64,000 nt of DNA from assembly GCA_020632995.1 (NCBI GenBank), contig JACKEN010000008.1, positions 124,001 through 188,000 of the forward strand. The letters are read 5' to 3'. Positions 15,845 through 24,077 of this stretch are shown here, one piece after another. The DNA is from Deltaproteobacteria bacterium (lineage in GTDB: Bacteria > Myxococcota > Kuafuiibacteriia > Kuafuiibacteriales > Kuafuiibacteriaceae). The stretch's first letter is position 1. Each line of letters starts with the position of its first letter. The notes under the pieces were generated by a model that saw only the letters and a list, made by a program, of their open reading frames with translations, was not told where the DNA came from and did not search any database. Made by a program: the position numbers and the translations under genes.

Positions 15845-17473
15845 ATGAGACGAGCATGGATTTTCACGGCGCTGTTCCTGGGGCTCGCTGGCCCGGCGTT
15901 CGCGCAGGGTGACGACGGCGGGTCGGTGTACGGCGGCGAGCGCTTCACCCACCCGACGCGACCGCAGTCTGTCTTGCGGGTCGCGGTGGACTGCGACGCG
16001 GCCCAGAACCAGGCCGACGCGGCCAAGCGGCCCGACGCGTGGTCGCTCCTGGTGGCGGGCAAGAAGACCGGGCGCATCGGGCGCGTGGGCCCCTCGGCGC
16101 CCGACGACATCCCGCTCGACCTGTTCCTGGTCGTGCCGCGCGACATGACGATGCTCGACGCGCACGCCGACCTGATGGAGCAGATCTCCGAGCTGCCGTA
16201 CTGGCTCAGCGCGATGGGGCACCGCCGCCACCGGGTGCACCTGATCACCTACTCGGGCTGCGCGAACACGCTCGAGAAGGGCGAGGGCACGACGAACCTG
16301 GTCGCGCACACCGGGAGCAGCCTCGATCGCGGGGTGCTCACGAACGACCCCAAGGCGATGGCGGCGGTGGTCGACACCGTGAAGCACGACACCAACGAGG
16401 ACGACAGCAAGGTCTGCGGGAAGTTCGAGGGCGCGGACGCCGGCGCGGTGGTGAAGGACCTCGTCGGGATGTTCACCGGACCCTTCAACCTCCCCGAGCG
16501 GCAGCGCGGTCGGATCCTGGTGCTGATGCACGACGCCCGCAACGTGACGGACGAGCCGAAGTTCCGCGGGGCCGAGGTCCAGAAGCTCCTCGAGATGTTC
16601 GACCAGCTCCTGATCCTGCAGCCCGACATCGCGCCGATGATCTGGGCGCAGGAGGTCTACCGGGGCGGTGGGCCGGCGGGTCGATTGGCGAAGAACTTCT
16701 TCGCCCAGCGGATCCGCGAGGACCTCTACCGCGACTGCGTCGAGCTGCGCGGAGCCACCGCCTGCAAGACCGAGGGCCAGACTGCGTCCCGCGCGGCGGC
16801 GGCGACCCAGATCATGGCGACGATCAGCCCGCGCACCCTGACCGGCAGCATCAACCACCGCCAGTTCATCACCCGCTCGAACCTCATCACGCTCTTGAGC
16901 GGCAGCGCCAAGGTCGGCACGCGCGGGTACACGGTGAAGCGCGACGAGGTCGACAAGGCCTTCAAGCGCCCCACCGGGCTCGATCAGCTCGGGTGCCTCC
17001 TCGCCGAGGACGGCAAGGGCGGCCTCGAGCTCATGGGCGGCTACGCCGGCCAGAAGCTGACGTGTGAGAAGGAGGCGTCCCCCGAGGACGACGCGAGCAC
17101 GATGGCCGAGATCATCCACGCGCACTCGCCCTTCGCGAAGTCCTATACGGTCGAGGTGTGCCTCGACGAGTCCAAGGACAAGATCGAGGGGCCGGTGAGC
17201 TACCGCATCGAGACGGCGGGGCAGCTCTGCGTCTCGGGCAAGCGCGACTTCCGCCAGTCGGCGGGCGCCCCGAGCGAGCGCATGTCCCCCGCGTCGCTCG
17301 TGGACTCGGTCTGCGGCCTCGCCGAGGGCAAGACCGCGGGCGCGGGTGACGCGTGCCCGGCCGGCCAGGTGTGTGGTGCGCCCGGCGGTGGTGGCGGCCT
17401 CGACTTCAAGTGGGTCGGGCTGATCGCCGCCATCGCGCTGATCATCGGGCTCCTCGTCGCCCGCCGCCGCTGA
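15845..17473 (+). CDS. Exported protein with C-terminal membrane anchor, third gene of the ABC operon
   Basis: 542 residues; the ATG is preceded by GGAGG at ideal spacing. A clean signal peptide ends in GPAFA-Q. Residues ~80-300 have the alternating strands and helices of a VWA-like or Rossmann fold (IPLDLFLVVPRDMTMLDAHA, HRVHLITYSGC, RGRILVLMHDARN), but no intact DxSxS metal site is seen. The region 300-500 is of unknown fold. A CPAGQVCG motif and a Gly-rich spacer precede one C-terminal helix (VGLIAAIALIIGLLVARRR) with a basic tail. That arrangement resembles, but does not match, MYXO-CTERM sorting tails. Position and spacing tie it to the transporter. No function is assigned. Confidence 0.7.
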   Translation: MRRAWIFTALFLGLAGPAFAQGDDGGSVYGGERFTHPTRPQSVLRVAVDCDAAQNQADAAKRPDAWSLLVAGKKTGRIGRVGPSAPDDIPLDLFLVVPRDMTMLDAHADLMEQISELPYWLSAMGHRRHRVHLITYSGCANTLEKGEGTTNLVAHTGSSLDRGVLTNDPKAMAAVVDTVKHDTNEDDSKVCGKFEGADAGAVVKDLVGMFTGPFNLPERQRGRILVLMHDARNVTDEPKFRGAEVQKLLEMFDQLLILQPDIAPMIWAQEVYRGGGPAGRLAKNFFAQRIREDLYRDCVELRGATACKTEGQTASRAAAATQIMATISPRTLTGSINHRQFITRSNLITLLSGSAKVGTRGYTVKRDEVDKAFKRPTGLDQLGCLLAEDGKGGLELMGGYAGQKLTCEKEASPEDDASTMAEIIHAHSPFAKSYTVEVCLDESKDKIEGPVSYRIETAGQLCVSGKRDFRQSAGAPSERMSPASLVDSVCGLAEGKTAGAGDACPAGQVCGAPGGGGGLDFKWVGLIAAIALIIGLLVARRR

Positions 17474-17507
17474 GGCCCCGGCGGCCCCGCGCCTCAGGCC
17501 CGGGGCC
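17471..17507. terminator. GC-rich hairpin between convergent genes
   Basis: Two overlapping inverted repeats, GGCCCCGG/CCGGGGCC (17474-17481 and 17500-17507) and TGAGGC/GCCTCA, cover the 20-bp gap between convergent stops. A stable hairpin could end transcription from both sides. There is no T-run, so a Rho-independent role is uncertain. Confidence 0.35.
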
Positions 17508-20175
17508 GCTGCGACAGCGAGTCGTCCCCCACCAGGAAGATGAGCCCGCCGCCCGCGCGGGTGCTCACCTCGACGTGCTCGTCCGCGTGCAAGCGGCCTT
17601 CCAGGATGCGGGCCGCGATCGGCGCCTCGACCAGGCGTGAGAGCACGTGCCGCATCGGCCGCGCGCCGAGGCGGGCGTCGTAGCCCCCCTGCTCGAGCAC
17701 GAACTCCAGCGCGCGCTCGTCGAGGTCGTAGCTGATGCCGCGGCTCCGGGTGAGCCGGCGGCTGGAGTCCTGGGCCAGGAGGAGGCAGATCCGCCGGGCC
17801 TCGGCCCGGGACAGGGGCCCGAACACCAGGCGGTCCTCGATGCGCCCCCACAGCTCGGGCGCGAGGCCCTCCCGGGCGCGCTCCAGGATCTGGTTGTGCA
17901 AGGCTTCCTGCTGCTCGGCCTCGCCTCCGAACCCGATGCGGGGGCGGTTCTTGGCGAGGTCCGAGCCGAGGTTCGAGGTCATGATGATGATCGTCTCGGC
18001 GAAGCTCACCGTGCGCCCGCGGGCGTCGGTGAGGCGGCCCTCGTCCATGATCTGCAACAGGACCTGCAGGACATCGGGGTGGGCCTTCTCGAGCTCGTCG
18101 AAGAGGACCACCCGTCCGGGCTTCCTGCGCACCGCCTCGGTAAGCTGCCCGCCCGCGTCGTGCCCCACGTAGCCGGGGGGCGAGCCCACCAGCCGGGCAA
18201 CCGTGTGGCCCTCGGAGAACTCCGAGAGGTCGAGCCGGATGAGGTCGTCGGCGCTCCCGTGCAACAGCTTCGCCAGCGCCTTCGCGGTCTCGGTCTTCCC
18301 CACCCCGGTGGGCCCGAGGAAGAGGAAGACACCTTGCGGTCGGTGGCTCCGGAAGCCCGCCGCGTTCCGCCGGATCACCTCCGCGATGCGGGTGAGCGCC
18401 GCCTCGTGGCCCACGATCTCCCGCCGCAGGTGGGACTCGAGGTGGAGCAGGCGCTCCGAGTCCGAGGCCAGCACCCGCTCGAGCGGCAGGTCGGCCCGCT
18501 GGGCGACGAGGCGCGCGATGTCCTCGCGCCGGACCTGCTCCTGGGCGGCCCGGGCGGCCCGGGAGCCGGCGAGATCCAAGAGCGCGATGGCCTTGTCGGG
18601 GAGGTGCCCCTCGGTGAGGTAGCGGGTGCTCAGCTCCACCGAGGCCACGATCGCGTCGTCCCCGTACGCCACGCCGTGGTGGTCGGCGTAGGCGGGCACG
18701 ATCTGCCGGAGCATGTGGGCCGCGTCGTCGGGCCCCGGCTCCTTCACCAGCACCGGCACGAAGCGCCGGGCGAGCGCGGCGTCCTTCTCGACGTGCTCCG
18801 CGTACTCGTCGCAGGTGGTGGCGCCGATGCACGGGAAGTCACCCCGGGCGAGGGCGCCCTTGAGCTCGTTCGCGGCGTCCTGGGGCCCGTCGCCGGTGGA
18901 GCCCGCGCCGACCAGGGTGTGGAGCTCGTCGAAGAACACCACCACCCGCCCCTCGGACTGCTTCACCTCGTCCCGCAGGCCCTGGAGCTTCTCGCTGAAG
19001 GAGCCTCGCAGGTGCGTGCCCACCAACAGCGCGCCTACGTCGAGGCTCACGATGATCTTGTCGCCCATGGCGCCCCGCGCGCTCACCAGGCGGCGGGCCA
19101 GGCCCTCCACCACCGCTGTCTTGCCCACCCCGGGCTCGCCCACCAGGCAGGGGTTGTTGGCGCGGCGCTTCCCGAGGATGTCGAGGAGCGCCTCGACCTC
19201 CTTCTCGCGCCCCACCAGGCGGTCCAGCGCGCCCCGGGCCGCCTCGACCGAGAGGTTCCGGCCCAGGCTGGTGAGCCAGGGGTACTCCTCGGGGGCCAGG
19301 AGCCACGCCTCGGCCGGGTCGCCGGCGGGCGCCGCAGGTTGAATTGCCGCAGGCTGCCTTGCCGCAGGCTGTCTTGCCGCCGGGTCGACCAGGGCCACCG
19401 CCGGCTTGGGCTCGGGGGGCTTGGCCGGCTTCACCGGGGGCTTCACCACCGGCCCGGGGGTCTTAGCCACCGGCTCCGGCGCCTTCGCCACCGGCGCCTC
19501 GGGGGGCTTGCTCTCGGCCTCGGGGCGCTTCTTCACCGGGTCCAGCGCGGGGTGAGCGCCCTTGGGCGGCGCGGCGGGAGGCCGCTTGGCCCCGGGCTTC
19601 TGGCCCCCCATGACGATCGGCGGCACCCAGGTCAGGTGGGGCGGCCGGTCGGCCTCCAGGCCCACCCGGTGCCCGATCTTGCTCCGGTGGGGGCGCGCGG
19701 TGACCCGCGCCTCGGCCACCCCGGGCCGGGCCCGCTTGCCGGTCTCGAGCCAGCGCGGCACCGCCCCGGTGAGGATGGTGAGGGCCCGGGTGCGGAGGAG
19801 GCTCAGCTTCTCACCCGTGGCCTCCAACAGCGCGTAGGCCACCGAGTCCCGCGCCCGGGTCATCGCCACGAGCACGTGCAGGGTGTCGACCTCGCGCGCT
19901 CCGCAGCCCGCCGCGACCTGGGCCGAGCGCTCCAGGATCTCGATCAGCGCGTCCGGCGGCTCCTTCACGTCGGCCTCGACCAGGGCGAGGAGGCGGTCCT
20001 CGTCGATCTGACGGTCCCGGAGGAGGCGCTCCGCCTGGTTCCGCGTGGTGAAGAAGGCCAGGAGCACGTGGTAGCTCCCCACCCGCCGCCCCGTAGCCTG
20101 GGCGATGTCGTTCGCCTCGTGGAGCACGTGGTCCAGGGCGGGGGCGTAGGACAGGGCGTAGCGGGAGGAGGCCAT
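17494..20175 (-). CDS. ClpA/ClpC-type AAA+ unfoldase with Pro-rich linker
   Basis: 893 residues. A double Clp N-domain spans ~1-145. An extended Pro/Ala/Lys-rich linker (~185-300, with near repeats such as ARQPAARQPAAIQPAA) separates it from D1, which has Walker A GEPGVGKT near 346 and Walker B VVVFFDELH. D2 has Walker A GPTGVGKT near 620, the pore segment GSPPGYVGHDAGG, Walker B RVVLFDELEK, and a C-terminal small domain (YDARLGARPMRHVL). No ClpB-type coiled-coil middle domain is present, so disaggregation with DnaK is unlikely. RIGFGG after D2 Walker B could be a ClpP-docking loop like IGF/IGL, but no clpP is nearby. The role is probably ATP-driven protein unfolding. The long linker is atypical. 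Confidence 0.88.
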   Translation of the reverse strand: MASSRYALSYAPALDHVLHEANDIAQATGRRVGSYHVLLAFFTTRNQAERLLRDRQIDEDRLLALVEADVKEPPDALIEILERSAQVAAGCGAREVDTLHVLVAMTRARDSVAYALLEATGEKLSLLRTRALTILTGAVPRWLETGKRARPGVAEARVTARPHRSKIGHRVGLEADRPPHLTWVPPIVMGGQKPGAKRPPAAPPKGAHPALDPVKKRPEAESKPPEAPVAKAPEPVAKTPGPVVKPPVKPAKPPEPKPAVALVDPAARQPAARQPAAIQPAAPAGDPAEAWLLAPEEYPWLTSLGRNLSVEAARGALDRLVGREKEVEALLDILGKRRANNPCLVGEPGVGKTAVVEGLARRLVSARGAMGDKIIVSLDVGALLVGTHLRGSFSEKLQGLRDEVKQSEGRVVVFFDELHTLVGAGSTGDGPQDAANELKGALARGDFPCIGATTCDEYAEHVEKDAALARRFVPVLVKEPGPDDAAHMLRQIVPAYADHHGVAYGDDAIVASVELSTRYLTEGHLPDKAIALLDLAGSRAARAAQEQVRREDIARLVAQRADLPLERVLASDSERLLHLESHLRREIVGHEAALTRIAEVIRRNAAGFRSHRPQGVFLFLGPTGVGKTETAKALAKLLHGSADDLIRLDLSEFSEGHTVARLVGSPPGYVGHDAGGQLTEAVRRKPGRVVLFDELEKAHPDVLQVLLQIMDEGRLTDARGRTVSFAETIIIMTSNLGSDLAKNRPRIGFGGEAEQQEALHNQILERAREGLAPELWGRIEDRLVFGPLSRAEARRICLLLAQDSSRRLTRSRGISYDLDERALEFVLEQGGYDARLGARPMRHVLSRLVEAPIAARILEGRLHADEHVEVSTRAGGGLIFLVGDDSLSQRPRA

Positions 20176-20253
20176 CCTGCCCTCCCGTCTAGCGCGGATC
20201 GATCACCACGTCACGCGGTCAAGGGCGCTTGCCGGCGGGAACGGGCGCGTCGC

Positions 20254-21486
20254 TTGACGGTCGGGCGGGGCGGGACCTACCGTCGAAGCATCTCGCCTCT
20301 CCCTCACAGAGCGCAGCTCCTGGTCCTGCTCTCGTGGGTGTGGTCGTGCTCCGGGACTCCACTCGAGCCCGGGGCGCCGGACGCGCTCCGTGTCACGGTG
20401 CCAGACCTGAGGGCGTTGCTCGTCTGCGGTGGGCGAGACCAGCTCGAGGTCGACATCGTCGAACGCCTGACCGAGCCCGCGACGTTCCGGTGGACGCGCT
20501 TCTTGGGAACGCCTGCGGGGTTCGAGGCCACCGAGCGCACGGACCTGCCTGTGCCCAGTGAGCGGGCGTCGGTGCGCTGGGCGCGAGGATGTGCGGATGG
20601 ACCGCTGGTGCAAGTGGTCGCGCGGACCGCCTCCACGACCGCCAACCGCGTCGCGGTAGACAGCCCGGCGGAGGGCGTCCTTCGCGTGAGCACCGTGTGT
20701 GTCGGCGAGATCGCCTCGGCCTGGACCTGGCTCCCCGAGGCCTCGCGGCTGCTCCTCTACCAGCAGGGTTGCGCTTGGTCTGCGTGTGGCGACCTGGGGG
20801 GCAAGACCTGGGCGCCGATCACGGTCGCGCCCGCTCCGACCGCCGGCGAACGCGTCTGCCTCGAGAGGTCGGCCATCCCGGGGGTCGACCCGAGCTCACG
20901 ATGTGCCTTTCAGCTGGTCAGCCACCCGCGTGAGCCGCTCCTCGTCGACCGTTGCAGTCAGCCGGGCGAGGCCTCGTCTCGCCTCGAGGTCTATCGCCTC
21001 GACGGCGCTCGGCCAAAGGCCCTGGTGGTGCCCAAGGTGCAGCCCGAGAGCTGGGTGTTCCACCCCGATCGTCCGGCCCTCATCATGAACCTGGGCGAGA
21101 GCTGGACGGGTCCATGGATCCCCGGCGCGGATCAGCGGTTCGTGTCAGACATCCAGGTGCTCGAGCTGGCCCCGGAGGGCCGAGTCACCCCGCTCCCCGA
21201 GCTGTCGCGGTGGATGCTCGGGCTCGAGGGTGCCGACCGGCTGGGACCGGAGTCGATCGTAGTCACGGCGAAGCTCCACCCAGAGGACTTCGCGCGCTTC
21301 CAGGACCGCCTGGTCGTCGGCTTCCTGCTCGACGCGGACCTGCACATCAGGGGCTGGCTCGCGGCGAGCGAGCACCACGTCACGTGGGTTGCGTCCGGTG
21401 GCCAGCTGTTCGAGGTGCTCCGGGAGCCAGATGGTGACGGTGAGGTGATCTCAGTGATGCCGGCCGAGCTTCGGGCCCTGCCTTGA
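20254..21486 (+). CDS. Lipoprotein of unknown function
   Basis: About 410 residues. No ATG or GTG is available near the signal peptide; the best in-frame start is TTG at 20254, placing a hydrophobic stretch and a lipobox-like site (QLLVLLSWVWSC) at residues ~22-33. The open frame continues far upstream, but that part is antisense to the Clp gene. The mature protein is beta-rich with scattered Cys (VCVGEIASAWTWLPEAS, QQGCAWSACGDLGGKTW) and ends in WVASGGQLFEVLREPDGDGE, suggesting a propeller-like fold. I recognise no family. It is divergent from the Clp unfoldase, sharing a 78-bp intergenic region, and convergent with the next gene. The start is uncertain by several codons. Confidence 0.6.
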   Translation: MTVGRGGTYRRSISPLPHRAQLLVLLSWVWSCSGTPLEPGAPDALRVTVPDLRALLVCGGRDQLEVDIVERLTEPATFRWTRFLGTPAGFEATERTDLPVPSERASVRWARGCADGPLVQVVARTASTTANRVAVDSPAEGVLRVSTVCVGEIASAWTWLPEASRLLLYQQGCAWSACGDLGGKTWAPITVAPAPTAGERVCLERSAIPGVDPSSRCAFQLVSHPREPLLVDRCSQPGEASSRLEVYRLDGARPKALVVPKVQPESWVFHPDRPALIMNLGESWTGPWIPGADQRFVSDIQVLELAPEGRVTPLPELSRWMLGLEGADRLGPESIVVTAKLHPEDFARFQDRLVVGFLLDADLHIRGWLAASEHHVTWVASGGQLFEVLREPDGDGEVISVMPAELRALP

Positions 21487-21533
21487 ACGGCCGCGTTGAG
21501 CAAGGCGTGTTGCGCAAGAATCGTCGGTAGTCG

Positions 21534-22661
21534 TCAACGTCGCTTGCGAGCCATCGCGGCCTCGAACTGCTGCCGCAGGATCTCGCCCTTCTCGGGCGCC
21601 TCGGTGAGCACCACCGCGCGGTCGTTCTCGAACCCGATGCCCCACGGCGCCAGGGTCGGGGCGCAGGCCACGGTGAGCTCGCTGATCGGGCGATCATGCA
21701 GGGCCACGTGCTCCGCGATGTACTGGTTCACGATGCGGGCGATCGCCTGGGGGACATCGGCGGACGCGGTGACCCCGCCGAAGAACACGGTGGCGTCGGT
21801 CCACTTGCCGGACTCCAGGGTGCCGTCGAGGAAGTTGGTGAGGGTGTCGCTCGAGAGCTGGTAGATCAGCTCGGGTGGGAGCTTGGCCCGGGCGGCGAGG
21901 TAGCGCGCGCGCCACTCGGCCCAGGAGGGGCCGTCGGGGATCTGGCCCACGATGAAGTAGTTGGACCACGCGGGGCTGTATTCCGCGCAGATGTCGTAGA
22001 AGACCTGGGCGTCCTGTTGCTCCTGCTCGGTGTAGCCGGCCCGGGCGTAGAGCTCGGCGCAGGCGATGGTGAGCCCGGAGGCCCGGGCGAGCACGAACGA
22101 GGAGCTCGGCAGGTGCTGGGACTGCACCGCCATCTTCGCCACCTGCCGCTCCACCCCCGCCTCGTTGAGGTGCGGGTGGGTGACCCGCACCAGCGCCGCC
22201 GCGCTCTCCCACATCTCGCGGTCGCCGTAGGCCACCATGGTGTGGGTCACGAGCATCTTGTCTCCGGGTGAGAGGTGCTCGAAGTCGCCGACCTTCCGGT
22301 ACCAGCGGCTGCCGTCCAGCTTGCGCATGGGCGGCTCGAGCGGCGCCCCGTCGTCCATCGGCACCACCTTCACCGAGTCGGCCAGGGCCTGGGCGTAGGC
22401 GCGGATCGGATCCCGGGTGTCTTCGAGGGTGTGGCAGAAGAGGTCCTCGATGTTCCCGGTGTTGGCGGGGTTGCGGTTGCGCTCCCCCAGCCGCACCAGG
22501 TGCTCGCCCACGATCTCCGCCTGCTCCGCGCTGAGCAGGCCGGTGCGTACGAAGCCCTCCAGGCGCCCCATGAAGCGGGCGACGCCGCGCCGGTGATCGT
22601 CGGACAGGGCGTTCATCCGCGCGACGAGGGCGGCGGGCATGCTGTAGCCGGGTCGAGTCAT
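21534..22661 (-). CDS. Unrecognised 375-residue protein
   Basis: ATG start (MTRPGYSMPAAL) with GAAGAG a few bases upstream. No signal peptide or membrane helix is seen, so it is probably cytoplasmic. Visible features are a helical N-terminus (ARMNALSDDHRRGVARFMGR, LLSAEQAEIVGEHLVRLGE), a conserved-looking NPANTGNIEDLFCHT, and long amphipathic helices such as EQEQQDAQVFYDICAEYSP. The C-terminus (LTVACAPTLAPWGIGFEN, VVLTEAPEKGEILRQQFEAA) has an alpha/beta look. The clean codon pattern shows it is a real gene, but I cannot place it in a family. It is convergent with the preceding lipoprotein and divergent from coaBC across 168 bp. Confidence 0.7.
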   Translation of the reverse strand: MTRPGYSMPAALVARMNALSDDHRRGVARFMGRLEGFVRTGLLSAEQAEIVGEHLVRLGERNRNPANTGNIEDLFCHTLEDTRDPIRAYAQALADSVKVVPMDDGAPLEPPMRKLDGSRWYRKVGDFEHLSPGDKMLVTHTMVAYGDREMWESAAALVRVTHPHLNEAGVERQVAKMAVQSQHLPSSSFVLARASGLTIACAELYARAGYTEQEQQDAQVFYDICAEYSPAWSNYFIVGQIPDGPSWAEWRARYLAARAKLPPELIYQLSSDTLTNFLDGTLESGKWTDATVFFGGVTASADVPQAIARIVNQYIAEHVALHDRPISELTVACAPTLAPWGIGFENDRAVVLTEAPEKGEILRQQFEAAMARKRR

Positions 22662-22829
22662 TCTCTTCGGGCGCGGATGCCTCCGGCCATAACTAGCCTC
22701 GTTCGGGACCCCTGTCGACATGGCGGCCCCCGTGCTCCACCCCATCGCGTCAGGGTACGCCACCCTGGCCCCGGGCGCCGTGACTCGGGTCACTCGCAAC
22801 TCGCGCCGTCCGGGACTACTCTGCGCCCG

Positions 22830-24077
22830 ATGTCGGAGCGTATGCCGTCGGTGTTGTTGGGCGTGTCGGGCAGCATCGCCGCCTACAAGGCGGTGGAGGT
22901 GGCGCGCCTGCTCGGCAAGGCCGGCGTGCGGGTGCAAGTGGCCATGACGCGCGGCGGCACCGAGTTCGTGCGCCCGCTCACGTTCGCGGCGATCACCGGG
23001 CGCGAAGTTCTCACCGACGTCTTCCAGGTCGCGAGCCCCGGCGGGGGCGCGGAGATCGGGCACGTGGAGCGCGCGCACCAGGTCGATCTGGTGTTGGTGG
23101 CGCCCGCGTCCGCCAACGTGATGGCGCGGATGGTGGCCGGGATGGCCGACGATCCGCTGACCGCGACGATCCTCTCGACCCGGGCGCCGGTGATGATCGC
23201 GCCGGCGATGGAGTCCGGGATGTGGATGCACCCCGCGACCCAAGACAACCTGGCTTGCCTCGAGGAGCGCGGGGTGAAGGTCGTCGGCCCGGTCACCGGC
23301 GAGCTCGCCTCGGGGCGCGCGGGCATGGGCCGCATGGCGGAGCCCGACGTGATCGTGCGGGCCGCGCTGGCCATCTTGCGCCCGGGCGACCTCACCGGGC
23401 TGGGGATCACCATCACCGCCGGCCCCACCTGGGAGCCGCTGGATCCGGTCCGGATCCTCACCAACCGCTCGACCGGGGCGATGGGCATCGCGATCGCCCA
23501 GGCGGCCCAGCGCCGCGGCGCCCAGGTGCGGCTCATCCTGGGCCCCACCCACCTGACCCCGCCCCCCGGGGTGGACGTGCGCCGGGTCGAGACCGCGGCC
23601 GAGATGCTCGCCGCCGCCCAGGCGGTCCTCCCGGGCACCGACGTGTTCGTGGCCACCGCGGCGGTGAGCGACTTCCGCCCCCAGCAGGCGCGGGACCAGA
23701 AGCTGAAGCGGAGCGCCCCCGAGGCCCAGACCCTGGCCCTCGCCGAGAACCCTGACGTCCTCGCGACGATCTCCAGCGCCCTGCGGGCCCGCGGCGCGGC
23801 CCGGCCGGCCACCGTGGTGGGCTTCGCGGCCGAGACCGAGGCGGTGGAGGACAACGCCCGCGACAAGCTGGTGCGGAAGGGCTGCGACCTCGTGATCGGC
23901 AACCTCGTGGGCCCCGAGGCCGGCTTCGGCGCCGGCCAGACCCGGGTGCTCGCGGTGGCCCGGGACCGGCCCGCGGTGGCCTTCGGGCCCGCCCTCAAGG
24001 GCGACGTGGCGGAGTTCGTCCTTGATCAGGTGCTCCGGGTCAGGGATGGCAGTACCCCCGAGGAGCGAGGCGCATGA
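22830..24077 (+). CDS. coaBC: Bifunctional phosphopantothenoylcysteine decarboxylase / phosphopantothenate-cysteine ligase (coenzyme A synthesis)
   Basis: 415 residues, the usual CoaBC length. The N-terminal flavoprotein half (CoaC) has GSIAAYKAVEVARLLG and APASANVMARM. The C-terminal ligase half (CoaB) has ITITAGPTWEPLDPVR, the phosphopantothenate-binding region LTNRSTGAMG, ATAAVSDFRP and the KLKR motif. Together they convert 4'-phosphopantothenate and cysteine to 4'-phosphopantetheine. Relative to the E. coli enzyme two CoaC catalytic positions differ: PAMN reads PAME (APAMESGMW), and the active-site flap Cys reads Ser (GELASGRAGMGRM). Similar substitutions occur in other lineages as I recall, so the enzyme is not necessarily inactive. 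It is the first gene of an overlapping four-gene operon. Confidence 0.92.
   Translation: MSERMPSVLLGVSGSIAAYKAVEVARLLGKAGVRVQVAMTRGGTEFVRPLTFAAITGREVLTDVFQVASPGGGAEIGHVERAHQVDLVLVAPASANVMARMVAGMADDPLTATILSTRAPVMIAPAMESGMWMHPATQDNLACLEERGVKVVGPVTGELASGRAGMGRMAEPDVIVRAALAILRPGDLTGLGITITAGPTWEPLDPVRILTNRSTGAMGIAIAQAAQRRGAQVRLILGPTHLTPPPGVDVRRVETAAEMLAAAQAVLPGTDVFVATAAVSDFRPQQARDQKLKRSAPEAQTLALAENPDVLATISSALRARGAARPATVVGFAAETEAVEDNARDKLVRKGCDLVIGNLVGPEAGFGAGQTRVLAVARDRPAVAFGPALKGDVAEFVLDQVLRVRDGSTPEERGA

Noticed and set aside
12290..18832. A 2180-codon open frame on the minus strand across the ABC operon and Clp gene
   Set aside because: It is antisense to well-supported genes, rich in Arg, Gly, His and Pro, and shows no domain. 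In DNA this GC-rich, stop codons are rare in shadow frames.
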